DNA of 64,000 nucleotides from Achromobacter deleyi (GTDB lineage: Bacteria > Pseudomonadota > Gammaproteobacteria > Burkholderiales > Burkholderiaceae_B): positions 6,200,001 through 6,264,000 of the forward strand of contig NZ_CP065997.1 of NCBI RefSeq assembly GCF_016127315.1. Reading direction: 5' to 3'. The position numbers and the translations under genes are program-made. This document shows, one piece after another, positions 62,037 to 64,000 of the stretch. Numbering within the stretch: the first letter of the stretch is position 1; each line of letters starts with the position of its first letter. The notes beneath the pieces are model-generated. The model was not told the DNA's origin. It searched no databases and worked only from the letters and a program-made list of their open reading frames with translations.

Positions 62037-63470
62037 TCACTGCCTGCGCCGCGTATCCGGAATCTCGATGGGGGCACGGTCCATCGCCAGCAACAACGCG
62101 CCCAGTCCCTGGGCCGAGGTGTTCTCCATGCGCCCGCCCGGGCCGCAGACGTTGTCCGCGCTGGTCCAGGCCGGCGCCGCGCCCGGCAGCCGCCGCGCCC
62201 GCAGCCAGCCGCGCCGGTCCACCATGAACTGCGCGCCCGCCAGCTCGGCCGGCGCCACGCCCGCGGCCAGCGCATAGGCCTCCCATGCCGCCTCGTCCGC
62301 CGCCACGCAATCGGCGTCCGCCGCCAGCGCGCCGCCGCGCGTCAATGCAACGGTCAGCAGCCGTGGATCCTGGGGTTCCGGCGGCGCGCCCGGACTGAAG
62401 GCCGCCACCCGCACCGGCAGGCCGCGCAGCCCGGACAACGTGGCGGCGCGCCCGTCGCGGCAGGCCAGCGCCACCACCGGCGCCGGAATCGCCGGCATGC
62501 CCGTGCCGCCGCTGGCGCCATAGGCCTGCACCCGCAGATAGTCCAGCACCAGCCAGACCTGGTCCGGCGACAGCGCCTCGCCTGGCGCCCGCGCGGCCGC
62601 GCCGCCGTGCGTCGCGCCCTCGCGCGCCAGGCGCGCATACAGCTCGCCCTCCAGGCGGTTATCGAACAGCGCCGCCCCCAGCACGCTGGGCCAGGCGGGC
62701 AGCCCGGCGGCAAGCACGCCACGGCCATCCGCCCGCGCCCCGTGGCAGGCGGCGCAATGCGCCTGGTACAGGCGCGCGCCCCGCAGCAGGTTGTCATCCG
62801 AAAACACCAGTGGCGAACGCTGGTAGGACGTGTGCGTCGCCTCCGTCAGCAGCAGCCGCGGCGCCGGCCAACTGGCGCTGGCCAGCAATCCCGCGGCGGC
62901 CGTCAACAGCACCAGCCGGCCACGCCGCGCGAACAGTGCCGCGGTCAGCAACGCCAGCGCCAGCAGCGTCAATCCCAGCGCCAGCCACAGGCGGCGCCAG
63001 GTATGGCCGCTGACCGGCAGGCCGGCGTCGTAGCGCCACGCGAACGGCCAATGCGCGATCGCCAGCGCTTCGTCCGGCTGCCAGGCGATCGCCACGGCCA
63101 GCAATGCCGCCAGCAGCGCCAGCGCTCCCAGCAACATGGCGCCGGCCCGGCGCCACCCGGTCCGCGCCGCGCGTTCCGGCGCGCGGCTATGCAGCCAGGC
63201 GGCCGCCAGCCCCGCCAACCCCAACACCGCCGCCGCCGCCAACGCCAGGTGTCCAAGCCGAGACCCCAGCAGACCCGGCGCCCCCAGCGTCCGCTGCCAG
63301 CCCAGCACCACCACGCCAATCGCGGCCGCCAGGGACAGCGCCGCCAGCGCCGGCAACGGCAGCCCGACCGCGATCGCCTGGCCGTCGGGGCGCCGGCGCG
63401 CGGCGGCCAGGCACGCCAGCATGCCGGCCGGCGCCACCGCGACGGCCAGCGCCAACCCCGCATTGCTCAC
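62037..63470 (-). CDS. CopD-like membrane domain fused to cytochrome c and a redoxin-like tail
   Basis: This 477-residue protein combines three parts. Residues 1-205 hold about six helices resembling CopD-type copper-transport membrane domains. A c-type haem site CAACH follows at 239-243, after LLRGARLYQAH. The helix LSPDQVWLVLDYLR lacks the usual preceding Met-Pro ligand, and a His (THGG) is a possible substitute. Residues 335-460 look redoxin-like (LSGLRGLPVRVAAFSPG, FMVDRRGWLRARRLPG) without a CxxC. GTG 63470 starts in the GTGA overlap with the ABC ATPase stop. Haem would be periplasmic. The function is unknown; respiratory or copper-linked electron transfer is inference. Confidence 0.7.
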   Translation of the reverse strand: MSNAGLALAVAVAPAGMLACLAAARRRPDGQAIAVGLPLPALAALSLAAAIGVVVLGWQRTLGAPGLLGSRLGHLALAAAAVLGLAGLAAAWLHSRAPERAARTGWRRAGAMLLGALALLAALLAVAIAWQPDEALAIAHWPFAWRYDAGLPVSGHTWRRLWLALGLTLLALALLTAALFARRGRLVLLTAAAGLLASASWPAPRLLLTEATHTSYQRSPLVFSDDNLLRGARLYQAHCAACHGARADGRGVLAAGLPAWPSVLGAALFDNRLEGELYARLAREGATHGGAAARAPGEALSPDQVWLVLDYLRVQAYGASGGTGMPAIPAPVVALACRDGRAATLSGLRGLPVRVAAFSPGAPPEPQDPRLLTVALTRGGALAADADCVAADEAAWEAYALAAGVAPAELAGAQFMVDRRGWLRARRLPGAAPAWTSADNVCGPGGRMENTSAQGLGALLLAMDRAPIEIPDTRRRQ

Positions 63471-64000
63471 CACGTCGCATCCAGTCCCAACAGCGCCAGC
63501 GCGCGGCGCCGCAGCTCGGCCAGGCGCGGATCGCCGCGATGGCGCGGATACGGCAGGTCATTGACGATCTCGTCCTTGATGCGCGCAGGCCGCTCGCTCA
63601 GCACGATGATGCGCGACGCCATGAAGAGCGCCTCTTCCACGTCGTGCGTCACCAGCAAGGCCGTGAAGCCACTGCGCTGCCACAGTTCCACCAACTCGGA
63701 CTGCATCGCGATCCGCGTCAGCGAATCGAGCTTGCCCAGCGGCTCGTCCAGGATCAGGATGCGCGGATCGTTGACCAGCGCGCGCGCCAACGCGGCGCGC
63801 TGCGCCATGCCACCCGACAGCTGGTGCGGATAGGCCGCGCCGAACGCCGTCAGCCCGACGCGCTGCAACGCGTCGTCGACGCGCCCGCGCTCGGTCTTGA
63901 GCAGCCCGCGCGCCTGCAGCCCCAGCGCCACGTTGTGCCACACCGTGCGCCAGGGATACAGCGTCGGATCCTGGAACACCACGATGCGCGACGGCGACGG
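63467..64000 (-). CDS. ABC transporter ATP-binding protein, SsuB/NrtD type (5' end outside window)
   Basis: This partial gene continues past the window end. Visible are the Q-loop VVFQDPTLYPWRTV, signature LSGGMAQRAALARAL, Walker B ILILDEPLGKLD, and switch His in VTHDVEEALF; Walker A lies outside. The T-L-Y-P-W Q-loop is typical of nitrate/sulfonate/taurine importer ATPases. Its stop overlaps the start of the CopD/cytochrome fusion gene, so a transport operon extends beyond the window. Confidence 0.85.
   Translation of the reverse strand, partial: PSPSRIVVFQDPTLYPWRTVWHNVALGLQARGLLKTERGRVDDALQRVGLTAFGAAYPHQLSGGMAQRAALARALVNDPRILILDEPLGKLDSLTRIAMQSELVELWQRSGFTALLVTHDVEEALFMASRIIVLSERPARIKDEIVNDLPYPRHRGDPRLAELRRRALALLGLDATW

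Noticed and set aside
1..64000. tRNA, rRNA, insertion sequences or prophage genes
   Set aside because: No cloverleaf-like segments, rRNA blocks, transposase motifs or phage structural genes were recognised on reading the window; weak tRNA-like folds could still be missed without a scan.

Overview
The window is a high-GC (roughly 68-70 %), densely coded chromosomal segment of a betaproteobacterium. The gene set (many Crp/Fnr, LysR and AraC regulators, FecI/FecR iron uptake, pgaABCD, quinol-oxidising NO reductase) suggests Alcaligenaceae, most likely Achromobacter, with Bordetella as the alternative. This is inference from gene content and codon use; no rRNA marker is present. I see no tRNA, rRNA, insertion sequence, prophage or CRISPR array.

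Layout. 1-5.6 kb: a nitric-oxide module (Crp/Fnr-type regulator, formylglycine-enzyme-fold lipoprotein, norB) interrupted by a lower-GC DUF433/PIN-like toxin-antitoxin remnant. 5.7-11.2 kb: MarR regulator, Asp/Glu racemase, a second Crp-type regulator, and an acyl-CoA synthetase/acyl-CoA dehydrogenase pair. 11.4-14.3 kb: a sulfonate/nitrate-type ABC importer ending in a DsrE-like gene. 14.3-28.3 kb: transporters, LysR/HxlR/AraC regulators and small redox enzymes, then proline dehydrogenase, a DMT exporter and dadA. 28.4-30.2 kb: hmp-nsrR with a clear NsrR-type operator. 30.3-36.2 kb: YqeY-like protein, an unrecognised 379-residue protein, dinB, a thioesterase, a lipoprotein and an S9 peptidase. 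36.2-44.3 kb: a membrane diguanylate cyclase facing pgaABCD. 44.3-49.5 kb: Fsr-type exporter, AraC regulator, penicillin-binding protein 1A. 49.6-56.0 kb: FecI sigma factor, FecR, TonB-dependent siderophore receptor, a phosphatase and a PepSY membrane pair. 56.1-61.4 kb: aldo/keto reductase, Atm1-type ABC exporter, Rieske protein, a bile-acid-symporter-family protein and LysR. 61.4-64.0 kb: OsmC protein, a CopD-like/cytochrome c fusion, and an ABC ATPase cut by the window end.

How the parts work together. Nitrosative stress is the main theme. norB has three GGT-N7-ACC sites (NorR type) above a sigma-54-like -24/-12 element. The Crp/Fnr gene and the lipoprotein gene share TTGC-N6-GCAA palindromes (NnrR/DNR type). 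hmp-nsrR has its own NsrR-type operator. Other coherent units are poly-N-acetylglucosamine biofilm synthesis next to a c-di-GMP synthase, and iron uptake with candidate Fur sites at two promoters. The most unusual items are the CopD/cytochrome c/redoxin-like fusion translationally coupled to an importer ATPase, the DsrE-like gene closing the ABC operon, and the unrecognised protein behind YqeY.
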